From assembly GCA_903918335.1 (NCBI GenBank), contig CAIXDX010000014.1, forward strand, positions 1 through 34,966: a stretch of 34,966 nt of DNA, written 5' to 3'. A program made the translations under genes and the position numbers. Source of the stretch: an uncultured Methylococcaceae bacterium (GTDB taxonomy: Bacteria > Pseudomonadota > Gammaproteobacteria > Methylococcales > Methylomonadaceae). Under the pieces are notes generated by a model. It saw only the letters and a list, made by a program, of their open reading frames with translations, had not been told where the DNA came from and did no database searches. Shown here one piece after another: positions 20,011 to 30,100 of the stretch. Each line of letters starts with the position of its first letter. Positions within the stretch are counted from its first letter, which is position 1.

Positions 20011-23000
20011 GTGAAAACCGATATTCATCAACATGTCACCAATATCCGTCGTGAATACAACTCCTTTGTTGCTAATGAATCGATGGAAGACTACGCCTTA
20101 CGCTATGCACCTCGTAGTTTTAGAAAATGGTCAGAGTTTGAAGTAGCCAATGCCGCCTTGGGGTCTACAGCTTTTTTAGTGCTGGAAGCTATTGGCGGAT
20201 TTTTATCTATCAACTACGGTTTTACTAATGCCGTTTGGGCTATCCTTGCCGTTACGTTAATTATATTTATGACCAGCTTGCCGATTAGTTATTATGCGGC
20301 GCGCTATCATATTGATATTGATTTACTCACTCGCAGCGCTGGCTTCGGCTATATAGGCTCAACGGTTACCTCTCTTATCTACGCGTCCTTTACGTTCACG
20401 TTATTTGCCTTAGAAGCGTCAATCATGTCCTTGGCGCTAGAACTGTATTTTCATATACCTTTGGCCATAGCCCATGTTATCAGTGCTATTTTGGTCATTC
20501 CTTTAGTGACTTTCGGTATTACCACCATTAGTCGTGTGCAGTTATGGACTCAACCCCTTTGGCTCATCTTATTTCTAGCACCCTACATTGCTATTGCACA
20601 ACATGAACCCAATGCGCTAAATACCTTAACTGACTATTTTTGGTCCACTAGCCAAGGTGTTGGCTTTGATTGGATGCTATTTGGCACCGCAGCTACCGTG
20701 GCATTTTCGATGATGGCGCAGATTGGTGAACAAGTCGATTTTTTACGTTTCATGCCCGATAAGACACCAGAAAACAAAGTTCGCTGGTGGTTAGCACTCT
20801 TAGCAGGGGGTCCAGGTTGGGTTTTATTTGGCGCAGTTCGACAAATACTGGGGGCTTTATTAGCGGATTTGGCTATTCACCATGGCATCAGTCCAATTCA
20901 TGCCCATGAACCGACGCAAATGTATTTAACCGCCTATAAAGAACTCTTTGTTAATCCAAAATTGGCGATAGCAGGCACCACTCTCTTTGTTATTATCAGT
21001 CAAATCAAAATCAATGTAACCAATGCTTATGCGGGCTCTTTAGCGTGGTCTAATTTCTTTTCAAGATTAACACACAGTCATCCTGGGCGAGTGATATGGC
21101 TGTTGTTTAATGTGTTAATTGCACTTCTGCTCATGGAGTTTGGCGTTTTTAGTGCCTTAGAAAAAGTATTGGGCTTGTTTTCTCACATGTCTATCGCTTG
21201 GATATGTACGATTGCTGCAGAACTAATGATTAATAAACCGTTAGGCTTAAGTCCTAACATGATTGAATTTAAAAGGGCCTATTTACCCGATCTTAATCCG
21301 GTCGGTATTATTTCTACCCTAGCTGCATCTTTAATATCCATTCTTGCTTACGCGGATATCTTTGGTGAGGTTGCAAAAGCCTTTTCAGGATTTATTGCCT
21401 TAGGTCTGGCTTTTATTCTGACGCCTACCATGGCTTGGTTGTTTGGCAAAAAATATTACATTGCCCGAGATCGTAATAAAAATAATGTCGGTAATGATAA
21501 AAAATGTACGATTTGTGAAAACACCTTTGAACACGAAGACATGGCGTACTGCCCTGCTTATCGAGGTTCGATCTGTTCACTGTGCTGTACTTTAGACGCG
21601 CGTTGCTTAGATGTTTGTAAAACTGGTTTTAGGTTTGATGATTACTTAAGGGCTTTAGCAGAACGCGTTTTACCCTCTAGAATAAAAATGACTGCAAAAC
21701 TACGCTTACTGCGTTTTGCTCTGATGTTTTTATTCTTATCCGTTTTAACGGGTATTTTTATCAGTATCATTTACTATCAAGACTTATTGACTGTACAGCA
21801 TAATTTTGACGCTTTTCAGTTACTCTTAAAAAACTTCTTTAAAATTTATGCCTCTTTACTCGTGTTTATTGGCTTATGTACTTGGTGGCTGATTTTAAAT
21901 GCCGAAAGTAGACAAGTAGCACAACAAGAAACCGCGAAACAAACGCAACTTTTGTTACTTGAAATAGAAAAACACAAAAAGACCGACAGCAAGCTACAAG
22001 AAACCATGCGCATCGCCAATTCAGCCAATCAGGCTAAAAGTCGATTCCTAAGTAATATGAGCCATGAAATCCGCTCGCCTCTCAATAGTATTGTCGGCTA
22101 TTCTTATATTTTACAAAAAGACCCCACGATTCCTGAACATAGAAGACAAGCGGTTGATACGCTTAAACGCAGTGGCGAGCATTTATCTGCGCTAATTGAA
22201 GATATTCTAGATATCGCGCGTATTGAAGCCCGTAAATTTGAACTCAGTTATGAGGCCTTTGACTTTCATGCCTTAATTGAACATCTCGTGAATGTCTATA
22301 AAACTCAAGCCGAAGATAAAGGCCTGTATTTTAATTGCAAAATCATCAATACCCTACCCAAAAGAATTAAAGCCGATGAAAAACGCGTCGGGCAAATTTT
22401 AATCAACATTTTAAGTAATGCGATTAAATTTACTCAAACGGGTGGTATTGTTTTTAGTATTAGTTACAGTGCCGGCGTGGCCAAATTTGAAATCACCGAC
22501 ACCGGTGACGGAATGGATGAAAAACAATTACAAGTTATTTTTGAACCCTTTACCCGACTTAACACGGTAACGGGGAATGCCATTTCTGGTAGTGGTTTAG
22601 GTTTAACGATTAGTAAAATCCTGGCCGAAATCATGGGTGGTGAACTAAACGTGGTTAGCCAAGTGGGCGTTGGTTCTACTTTTACAGTACGCTTATTCTT
22701 AGCTAATTTAGGTACGGATTCTGAGCACTATGCCACAGAAAACATTATTGGCTATCAAGGTAAAAGACTAAAAATACTTACTGTTGATGATCAATCAGAC
22801 CATCGTGAACTGATTAAATCATTGCTAACCCCACTTGGTTTTCTAATGAGCGAAGCCAGTTCAGGCGAAGATTGCCTAGAAAGAATAGCCGAACTGCAAC
22901 CCGACTTAATATTATTGGATTTAGCAATGACAGGCATAGATGGCACAGAAACGGCTTATCAATTACGTTTACAAAAACATCTGATTCCAATTATCATTTT

Positions 23001-23367
23001 AAGCGCGAACGCCTATCCCGCAGACCGAGTTAAAGCCATGAATGTAGGTGCTAGTGACTTTTTAGCAAAACCCATTCAAGTCCAAAACTTACTCAATAAA
23101 CTCAAATTGCATCTAGGTTTAACTTGGGTATATCAAACAGATACTCATGAACCGACTATAAACACCATAGACCCCCCATTAGTACGCCCTACTGATGAGA
23201 TTATTTCGACATTGATGCACTTTGTACGCATCGGTGATTTACGCAGTTTGGTTCAACATATTGACACTTTAAGAACACCACACCCTGAATACGAAGCCTT
23301 TTTTGATAAAATAAAGCAGTTTGCTAAAGATTTTCGCATGGCTGAAATCAAAAAATTACTGCATTAA
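20011..23367 (+). CDS. Hybrid sensor: NCS1/cytosine-permease-like membrane domain, Cys cluster, histidine kinase, receiver
   Basis: N-terminal NCS1-like multi-TM region, CTIC...CPAY...CSLCC...C...C cluster, HisKA NMSHEIRSPLNSIVGYS, HATPase GSGLGLTISKIL, REC LILLDLAMTGIDG. GTG start. Confidence 0.85.
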   Translation: MKTDIHQHVTNIRREYNSFVANESMEDYALRYAPRSFRKWSEFEVANAALGSTAFLVLEAIGGFLSINYGFTNAVWAILAVTLIIFMTSLPISYYAARYHIDIDLLTRSAGFGYIGSTVTSLIYASFTFTLFALEASIMSLALELYFHIPLAIAHVISAILVIPLVTFGITTISRVQLWTQPLWLILFLAPYIAIAQHEPNALNTLTDYFWSTSQGVGFDWMLFGTAATVAFSMMAQIGEQVDFLRFMPDKTPENKVRWWLALLAGGPGWVLFGAVRQILGALLADLAIHHGISPIHAHEPTQMYLTAYKELFVNPKLAIAGTTLFVIISQIKINVTNAYAGSLAWSNFFSRLTHSHPGRVIWLLFNVLIALLLMEFGVFSALEKVLGLFSHMSIAWICTIAAELMINKPLGLSPNMIEFKRAYLPDLNPVGIISTLAASLISILAYADIFGEVAKAFSGFIALGLAFILTPTMAWLFGKKYYIARDRNKNNVGNDKKCTICENTFEHEDMAYCPAYRGSICSLCCTLDARCLDVCKTGFRFDDYLRALAERVLPSRIKMTAKLRLLRFALMFLFLSVLTGIFISIIYYQDLLTVQHNFDAFQLLLKNFFKIYASLLVFIGLCTWWLILNAESRQVAQQETAKQTQLLLLEIEKHKKTDSKLQETMRIANSANQAKSRFLSNMSHEIRSPLNSIVGYSYILQKDPTIPEHRRQAVDTLKRSGEHLSALIEDILDIARIEARKFELSYEAFDFHALIEHLVNVYKTQAEDKGLYFNCKIINTLPKRIKADEKRVGQILINILSNAIKFTQTGGIVFSISYSAGVAKFEITDTGDGMDEKQLQVIFEPFTRLNTVTGNAISGSGLGLTISKILAEIMGGELNVVSQVGVGSTFTVRLFLANLGTDSEHYATENIIGYQGKRLKILTVDDQSDHRELIKSLLTPLGFLMSEASSGEDCLERIAELQPDLILLDLAMTGIDGTETAYQLRLQKHLIPIIILSANAYPADRVKAMNVGASDFLAKPIQVQNLLNKLKLHLGLTWVYQTDTHEPTINTIDPPLVRPTDEIISTLMHFVRIGDLRSLVQHIDTLRTPHPEYEAFFDKIKQFAKDFRMAEIKKLLH

Positions 23368-23418
23368 TAATTAATTTTTTTTATAAAAATCAACGACAGC
23401 CCATAAAGAGATCGCCCC

Positions 23419-24348
23419 ATGGAAACCGTTTACAATGGCACTATCATGATTGTTGATGATACCCCTGGTAATCTAGCCCTACTTTCAGATACTTTATCTG
23501 AAGCTGGATATCGGGTGCTTGTTGCTACTGATGGCTTAGCGGCCCTAGAACAAGTGACTTATTTAAAACCCGATATTATCTTAATGGATGTGCTGATGCC
23601 GGGTATCGATGGCTTTGAAACCTGTAAACGCTTAAAAGCAAATACGCAAACCGAACATATTCCCGTGCTATTTATGACCGGACTCAGTGAGCTAGATGAT
23701 TTATTACGTGGTTTTAACGAAGGAGGTCTTGATTACATTATTAAACCCATTCGTCCGCCGGAAGTTTTAGCACGAATAGATGTGCATCTTGGCTTAGCGC
23801 GGAATAAAAAGAGAGCTGAAAACGCCCTAAGTTTAAGTACTTTTTCAGCTTTAACAATTAATGCAGCTGGTTGCATTTCTTGGCTGAGTCCTTCGGCTAA
23901 AAGCTTAATCACTGAAATGATGGCACTTCCCTCTCCTATAGCTATTAATGACTTTTTACCTGAACCCATATTAAGCTGGACTAAAAAACGCATTACTTTG
24001 GTTACCAAAGGAGAAAAAGACTCGAATGAAGAGTTTCAAACAAACACGGGCTTGTGTTTAAAATTGGCCAGTTGCCAAGATTCAAATGAATATTTATTGC
24101 TAATAAAAAGAGATACTCAAGACTGGGATCTACCCTTTTTAAAAGATGCACTAGGATTAACGCTAAGAGAGGTTGAAATATTAATGTGGATTTCGCGGGG
24201 CAAAACTAATAAAGAAATTGGTAATATTCTCCAGAGTAGTCACCGCACCGTTAATAAACACCTAGAACACATCTTTGAAAAACTAGGCGTCAGCACGCGT
24301 GCAGCGGCGGTAACTATCGTACAACAGCGAGCTAGCTCAACTCTTTAA
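23419..24348 (+). CDS. Response regulator, REC domain with C-terminal LuxR-type HTH
   Basis: IMIVDDTPGN / IILMDVLMPGIDGFE / YIIKPI and LTLREVEILMWISRGKTNKEIGNILQSSHRTVNKHLEHIFEKLGVSTR. Confidence 0.92.
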   Translation: METVYNGTIMIVDDTPGNLALLSDTLSEAGYRVLVATDGLAALEQVTYLKPDIILMDVLMPGIDGFETCKRLKANTQTEHIPVLFMTGLSELDDLLRGFNEGGLDYIIKPIRPPEVLARIDVHLGLARNKKRAENALSLSTFSALTINAAGCISWLSPSAKSLITEMMALPSPIAINDFLPEPILSWTKKRITLVTKGEKDSNEEFQTNTGLCLKLASCQDSNEYLLLIKRDTQDWDLPFLKDALGLTLREVEILMWISRGKTNKEIGNILQSSHRTVNKHLEHIFEKLGVSTRAAAVTIVQQRASSTL

Positions 24349-24363
24349 ATGATATATCAATCA

Positions 24364-24495
24364 GCTAACCGTCTTTCTATCTACTAAAGCATTATGATTA
24401 GTTGAATCAATTAGCTTAATCACCTACCCTTAGCTATTAGATTATGTTCATTAATCTGACAATGACAATCGCCCATGATCTAAGCGATTAAGAAC
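24364..24495 (-). pseudogene. Decayed, internally deleted remnant of an hsdR 3' end
   Basis: Minus-strand translation VIKLIDSTNHNALVDRKTVS* matches the intact HsdR C-terminus VIKLIDTVNHNALVDKKITM*. Also 19-nt identity TAGATTATGTTCATTAATC (24438-24456 vs 27678-27696), and CATGATCTAAGCGATT vs CATGATCTAGGCGATT (about 27791). Confidence 0.85.
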
Positions 24496-24552
24496 TGGCT
24501 AGACGTTTTAATTGGATTGTAAGCGTTATGCGGTTTTAAAGCACTCAATGTT

Positions 24553-25137
24553 TTATATTGCTAATAAATTCCATAAAACCACCGTATGTTCTTGGCAAAT
24601 TTTTTCACTGTCACTTTGGGAAAGTGGTTCTTTGGTGACACCACATAAAAAACTGCCATCCATTATAGTAAAATAATGGCACGTATTGCACATACCAAAT
24701 GATTGTGATTGATTCGCTTTCTGCAATGCTGTCAGCATGCTAGCAAAAAATGTTTCGTAATTTGTAATGTCTCCTTTTGTCTCCATCATGGCGGCCGCTT
24801 TAATAAACAATTCCGCAGGTTTGGCTTGTTCTAAGATGGTCTTGCCTTCCGGCAATAACTCAAGATGGATAACACGTCGATCGTTTATGTCGACTGTTTT
24901 TTTTATATAGCCTTTTTTCTCCAATAACGACAAACTCTGAGAAACCGTACCTCTGGTCATACCCAAATAATTTGTTAGTGCTGCCGGAGTATCACTGTAT
25001 TTATTGCAGCGCGACAAGTAATTTAAGGCTTGTAAATGTACTGTTTGCAAACCCACTGCAGTACATTTTTTTCGTTCTTCTGAACGAATTAAAGCCGCAA
25101 TACGTTCAACCAAATCGAACAAGTCTGCTTTTTCCAT
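24553..25137 (-). CDS. MarR-family transcriptional regulator with C-terminal Cys-rich extension
   Basis: Winged-helix pattern YLGMTRGTVSQSLSLLEKKGYIKKTVDINDRRVIHLELLPEG; tail CNTCHYF...FLCGVTKEPLS...ICQEH. Confidence 0.85.
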   Translation of the reverse strand: MEKADLFDLVERIAALIRSEERKKCTAVGLQTVHLQALNYLSRCNKYSDTPAALTNYLGMTRGTVSQSLSLLEKKGYIKKTVDINDRRVIHLELLPEGKTILEQAKPAELFIKAAAMMETKGDITNYETFFASMLTALQKANQSQSFGMCNTCHYFTIMDGSFLCGVTKEPLSQSDSEKICQEHTVVLWNLLAI

Positions 25138-25207
25138 TGTGACTACAGTTTTTATAATTTAAGAGACTGACCTTATTATAGCAAATCCATTTTTCATGGT
25201 GAAACAT

Positions 25208-25220
25208 ACTAATGGTTAGT
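25208..25220. promoter_or_regulatory. Perfect palindrome ACTAA-TGG-TTAGT, candidate MarR operator
   Basis: Inverted repeat in the divergent marR/small-ORF intergenic region; further outer pair TATAGCA (25177-25183)/TGCTATA (25220-25226). Confidence 0.4.
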
Positions 25221-25290
25221 GCTATAGCTCAATACCCTTTATTAGATGATTACACATTTACATGATTTATAGTTTCGATTCGATAATTAA

Positions 25291-25320
25291 TTGACATGAC
25301 TTTTAAACCCCTAATATAAT
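25291..25320 (+). promoter_or_regulatory. Consensus sigma70 promoter TTGACA-18 nt-TATAAT
   Basis: TTGACA at 25291-25296, TATAAT at 25315-25320, 35 nt upstream of a small ORF. Confidence 0.7.
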
Positions 25321-25354
25321 ATCGACTCGACATAAATATTAATAAGTATTAATC

Positions 25355-25528
25355 ATGAAAGAAAAATCACAACAAAAAGACCCATTCTGGTTGTATGTAG
25401 GTATTACAGTGTTTGTCATATTAGCGGGTATTTTCTTAATTAAACAAAGTGAGAACCAAAAATTCGCACCGATTAAGCAGCAGGTGGCGGAGGAAAATGC
25501 GCAAATAAATATTCGGGTTTTGAACTAA
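25355..25528 (+). CDS. Small single-TM protein, 57 aa
   Basis: MKEKSQQKDPFWLYVGITVFVILAGIFLIKQSENQKFAPIKQQVAEENAQINIRVLN; directly downstream of the consensus promoter; absent from the ORF track because it is under 60 aa. Confidence 0.6.
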   Translation: MKEKSQQKDPFWLYVGITVFVILAGIFLIKQSENQKFAPIKQQVAEENAQINIRVLN

Positions 25529-25609
25529 GCTAAAAACCTTCTCTGCTCACTATCATCTCAAGCGTATGGCACCATTTAAACTTATAACAATAAAAACCGG
25601 GAGAGAACC

Positions 25610-25972
25610 ATGAAATTTAATTTGCTCGGCCTATTTGCAGGGCTCACCTTTTTTTCAAGTAGCGTATTGGCAACAGACTATATTTACAGGGACCTTATGG
25701 CAAATACCCTGCCGTCGCCAATCTGTGCAATTGAATCCGAGGCTATAGCTACGGCTTCAAAACCCTATAACATTAAAAATTACAGCAAAAGATTTTGCCA
25801 GTCACAAGGTTATGGCTGGCATGTTGAAGCAGTGAAAGATATCGGCAAGGCCATTTGTAACGAATGTAGCGATTCTAATAGTGGAAAGAAAAAGTGTCAT
25901 CTTGAAGATGTAGTTGTTACCTGCAAACGCATTAAACCAGGATCAGTAGGCATGTTGCCTGGCAAAAGCTAA
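25610..25972 (+). CDS. Secreted Cys-rich protein of unknown function
   Basis: SD GGGAGAG, signal peptide ending SSSVLA, six Cys in the mature part. Confidence 0.65.
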   Translation: MKFNLLGLFAGLTFFSSSVLATDYIYRDLMANTLPSPICAIESEAIATASKPYNIKNYSKRFCQSQGYGWHVEAVKDIGKAICNECSDSNSGKKKCHLEDVVVTCKRIKPGSVGMLPGKS

Positions 25973-26047
25973 CCGAACCTTTTTTGCATAGTTAATAGTA
26001 GCGAATCACCATTAATGACAACTTATCAACCTGCGAGGAAATAAATA

Positions 26048-26368
26048 ATGAAAATAATAAAAATCGCAATCTGCTTATCAGTATTCCTTTTGTCACTTAA
26101 TGCCTTTGGACTTGAAGGCCAAGGGCGCACCAGTATTAGCAACCCAAATCAAATTCCTGAGATTAATAAAGTCGCCTTTAATCAAGAAAATTTGGCCGTT
26201 ACAAGATTAGTAGGTACAAATGCGGTTCAATATAAAATATTAAATGAATCACCCATTAAAACCCAAGATGTCGATGTTTTTACCAAAATTTGTATTCTTT
26301 TAAGTATCTCCATGGTTTATTGGATACATTGGCTAATAAGCACTAAGCCTCAGAAAAATCAGCCTTAA
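26048..26368 (+). CDS. Small exported/membrane protein of unknown function
   Basis: SD GAGGAAA, N-terminal signal peptide, C-terminal hydrophobic helix ICILLSISMVYWIHWLI. Confidence 0.6.
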   Translation: MKIIKIAICLSVFLLSLNAFGLEGQGRTSISNPNQIPEINKVAFNQENLAVTRLVGTNAVQYKILNESPIKTQDVDVFTKICILLSISMVYWIHWLISTKPQKNQP

Positions 26369-26391
26369 ATAACAATAAATGGAAAAATGCT

Positions 26392-27164
26392 ATGATTAAT
26401 AAAACTGCAACTACTATCGCAGGACTCTGGCGCTACCCTGTCAAATCGATGATTGGCGAAGAATTGAATACCAGTTTTATCACAAAAAATGGTGTACTAG
26501 GCGATCGTGCTTTTGCTTTGTTGGATAATGAGACGGGGCATGTAGTGAGTGCCAAAAACCCAAAAAAATGGCCCGACTTATTTTATTACCACGCCAGTTA
26601 TAACGCAGAGCCAAATGTTGATGTATTGACGGCTCTTCGGATTAGATTACCAGACGGTCAAGTTCTGAAGGGTGACGACGCACATATCAATGACGCTCTT
26701 TCAACCGCGCTGGTCCGTTCTGTTACGTTAAAAAATAGCGCACCACAACAATCTAGGTTAGAACAGTTTTGGCCAGAATTTGAAGGCCAAGCTGATGAAG
26801 TGAGTCAAGAAGTTCTCGCCGGAGATGCCCCAACCGGAACTTTTTTTGATTATGCAACCTTGCATATTTTAACTACCAGTTCACTCGCAAAGCTTAGAGA
26901 GCTTCATCCTGAGGGTCGCTACCAAGTAGAACGATTAAAATAGGTGCCAGCGTGCGAATACAAATAACTGACCCTTGCCCTCGTTGCGTCATGCCGACTC
27001 TAGCACAAGGTGATTTACCTCAAGATAAGGCGATATTTAAAAAAGGGATTGCACAAAATAATGTCTACGTACCCTTTGCGGGTCGATCATTACCCAGTAT
27101 TGGTGTTTATGCTCGTGTTATCTCGACGGGAATAATAAAACGCGGTGATACTCTAATCTTCTAA
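26392..27164 (+). pseudogene. MOSC-domain protein gene, disrupted
   Basis: N-terminal MOSC_N-like part (IAGLWRYPVKSMIGEEL...) ends at YQVERLK*. The C-terminal MOSC part resumes in another frame (KIGASVRIQITDPCPRCVMPTLAQGDLP...), with the usual linking segment missing. Confidence 0.8.
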
Positions 27165-27173
27165 TAATAACAA

Positions 27174-30100
27174 TCACATAGTAATCTTCTTATCCACTAA
27201 GGCATTGTGATTAACGGTATCAATTAACTTAATCACTTGCCCTATGGCAACTTCATCAAAAACACCAAATAAGCTTTGGTCATGTAGGTTGGTAAAAGGT
27301 GGTTCAAATAACAAGGTCTTATCAATCGTGCCATTTGTAGTTAGATACTGGATAATCTGATTAATAAAAGTTAACTGATCCGCGCGTAAATTACCAGCTT
27401 GAATAAAATCAGCAAAGGCATCTTGAGCCGCCGTAATATCTAAGCCCACAATACCTCTGATAAATGCCCCCAAAGGCTTATCGCCATAATGCGCGATATA
27501 ATCTTGTTTAGTACCTATGGTTTTGCCATCAAATAAAATGTCTTCCAGCACATTAATTTCTGTCTCAGTAATCGGCTTATTGGTTTTAAGCTTATGAATC
27601 ACCAAGTGATCCTTATGATTCCGAATATAGGACTCCACTCGGTCTTTATAACTTTGTAAATTGGTATAGGTGGGCACTAGATTATGTTCATTAATCCCGC
27701 CGATATCCAAAGCATCCTTAAAGGAGGTAATGACATTAATTTGCTTTTCTTTATCTAGATATTTAATCAAATCCCGCAACGACACCCGCACATGATCTAG
27801 GCGATTTAGACTAATTTCTTTCCAAAAGACATCGGTTTGTAACTCATTCAGCAAGGCCACTTGTAAGCCGATAGCGGGAATATTTTGTTTCTTTAACAAG
27901 GCCTGCGCCGTACCACTGATTTTATTAATAAACTGCTCAGTTCGGTAAGCACTAGTTAATAACGCCAACTGATAATTTAAAATTAAAATGTCAAAGCGTC
28001 TAGCCAGCTCATCATCGGCTGGCTCGGGCAATATTAGTTTAGATAAATGCTCAGTCACGTCTAGCAAATCGCTTTTAAATAAATTAGCCCAGCGTGACTG
28101 CTCGCTGTATTCCACCACCGCCCGCATTTCGGCTTTTACAACAAAGCGTTGCCTATCTAAACCAGCAACCAATTGCTGGAGTTCAGTGATATATCCTTCC
28201 GCTAAGGCCCGCTCGTCTTCTGAACTGTCTGACTTCTCACGAATTAAAAAAGCCACTTCTAATTTAGCTTCAAACACTTGTTGCGTTAAGCTTTTAACAA
28301 TATTGCCTTCAATGCCATTAGGGTTCACACCAAAGTACTCAAAGTTTTGGCAATAATCAAAGATGGCAAACTCCTTCTTATGGTGACCCGAGCCAAACAA
28401 ATCAGGACATAAACGCGTGCCCCGCCCAATCATTTGCCAGAACTTAGTCGCCGACTTAACCGGCTTAAAGAACACCAAATTAACCACTCTAGGGGCATCC
28501 ACCCCCGTATCCATCATATCCACAGACACCGCTATTTGTGGATCTTGCTCTTCGTATTTATCGACAAATAACTCCAATAAGTTTTGGGCTTTGGTTTCGT
28601 AATTATCTATCACCCGCAAAAACTTACCCACATATTCTGGGTAATTCTTATTAAAGCGTTGTTCAATAAACACCGCGTGTTCATGATTCTTGGCAAAGAT
28701 AATAGTTTTACCTAATTTATCGCCGCCCTGCACTTTAATGCCCTGAGTCATCAAATGATTTAACACCTGATCAACCGTATCAGTATTAAACAACCATTGA
28801 TTTAAAGCTGCACTAGAAATTTCCTCTGGCGCTTCGCCATCAGAAGGGTCACCAAACTTTAACTCGTATTCTTCTTTTTCGGCCTCTGATAAATCTTGAT
28901 ACTTAATGCCTTCGCGTAAAAATTTTAACGGCACAGACTGGGCTTTAAAAGGCACCAGGTACTGTTCATTTACAGCCTTATCCAACTCATAAGCAAACGT
29001 GGGGTTATGATCTTCAATACCAAACAAGCCATAGGTATTGTGGTCTACTTCGGTTTTAGGGGTCGCGGTTAAGCCCACTAACATGGCATCAAAATAATCA
29101 AAAATAGCCTTGTACTTTTGATAGATAGACCGATGCGCCTCATCAATAATAATTAAATCAAAATGCCCTACCCCATAAAAACGCTGATCACCGGCTACTA
29201 GGCCATCAATCCGATTCATAATCGTTGGGTAGGTCGAAAATACTAAACGCGTGCCGTTATCTTCTTTTTCTTTAGTTAAATCAATCGCGGACAAATGCGG
29301 TAAATACTCATTAAAAGCATTCTTAGCTTGGGTGACCAAGGCATTACGATCGGCTAAAAACAACACCCGCTTAGCCCAATTACACTTAGTTAACATATCT
29401 ACAATGGCAGAGGCGGTGCGGGTTTTACCGCTACCCGTTGCCATGACTAATAAACTTTGCCTAGATCGACTCCTTAATTCACCTTTTTTGGTGATAACAC
29501 TGTTCTCAGCCACACGCTTAATAGCTTCTAATTGATAGGCCCGCCCCGCAATATCCGTATTGACTTTAAACGCACGCAAATCAGTGCGCGTGGATCTGCG
29601 GTCTATCAATAACTGCAATTCATCTTTACTGTAAAAGCCCTGCACTTCTCGCTCTGGGCAAAATAAATCATCCCACAGATAAGTTTCAAAACCATTGCTG
29701 TAAAAAATGATGGGGCGTTGCCCGTGCATGGCTTGCAAACAATCCGCATATAACTCAGCCTGATGCTTACCCTTTTTAGGATTAGCCATGGTCTTTTTGG
29801 CTTCAACCACCGCCAACGGCAAACCGTTATCACCCCATAACACATAATCCACATAGCCTTTACCGCTAGGGTTAGTGCTATGTGGCATACCGGTTACTTC
29901 ATATTCTAACTCTCGACCTTGTCGTAGATGTATCCAGCCACATTCCTTTAAGGATAAATCGATATACCGGCGCCGCGTTTCTGCTTCTGATACTAGCAAG
30001 GGGATAGTCGAACCAACATCCAGCGTTTTTTCTCGCTCAATTTTACGCGCCGCAATTTCGGCGCGTTGCGCTTGCAACTGCGCTTGTAATTCGGTATTTT

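Noticed and set aside
27988-28356. 122-aa plus-strand ORF (and similar at 28417, 29251, 29875)
   Set aside because: Antisense to hsdR coding sequence; no signal beyond codon-bias shadow.
29606-29854. 82-aa minus-strand ORF within hsdR
   Set aside because: Alternate frame of hsdR; hsdR is continuous and motif-complete here.
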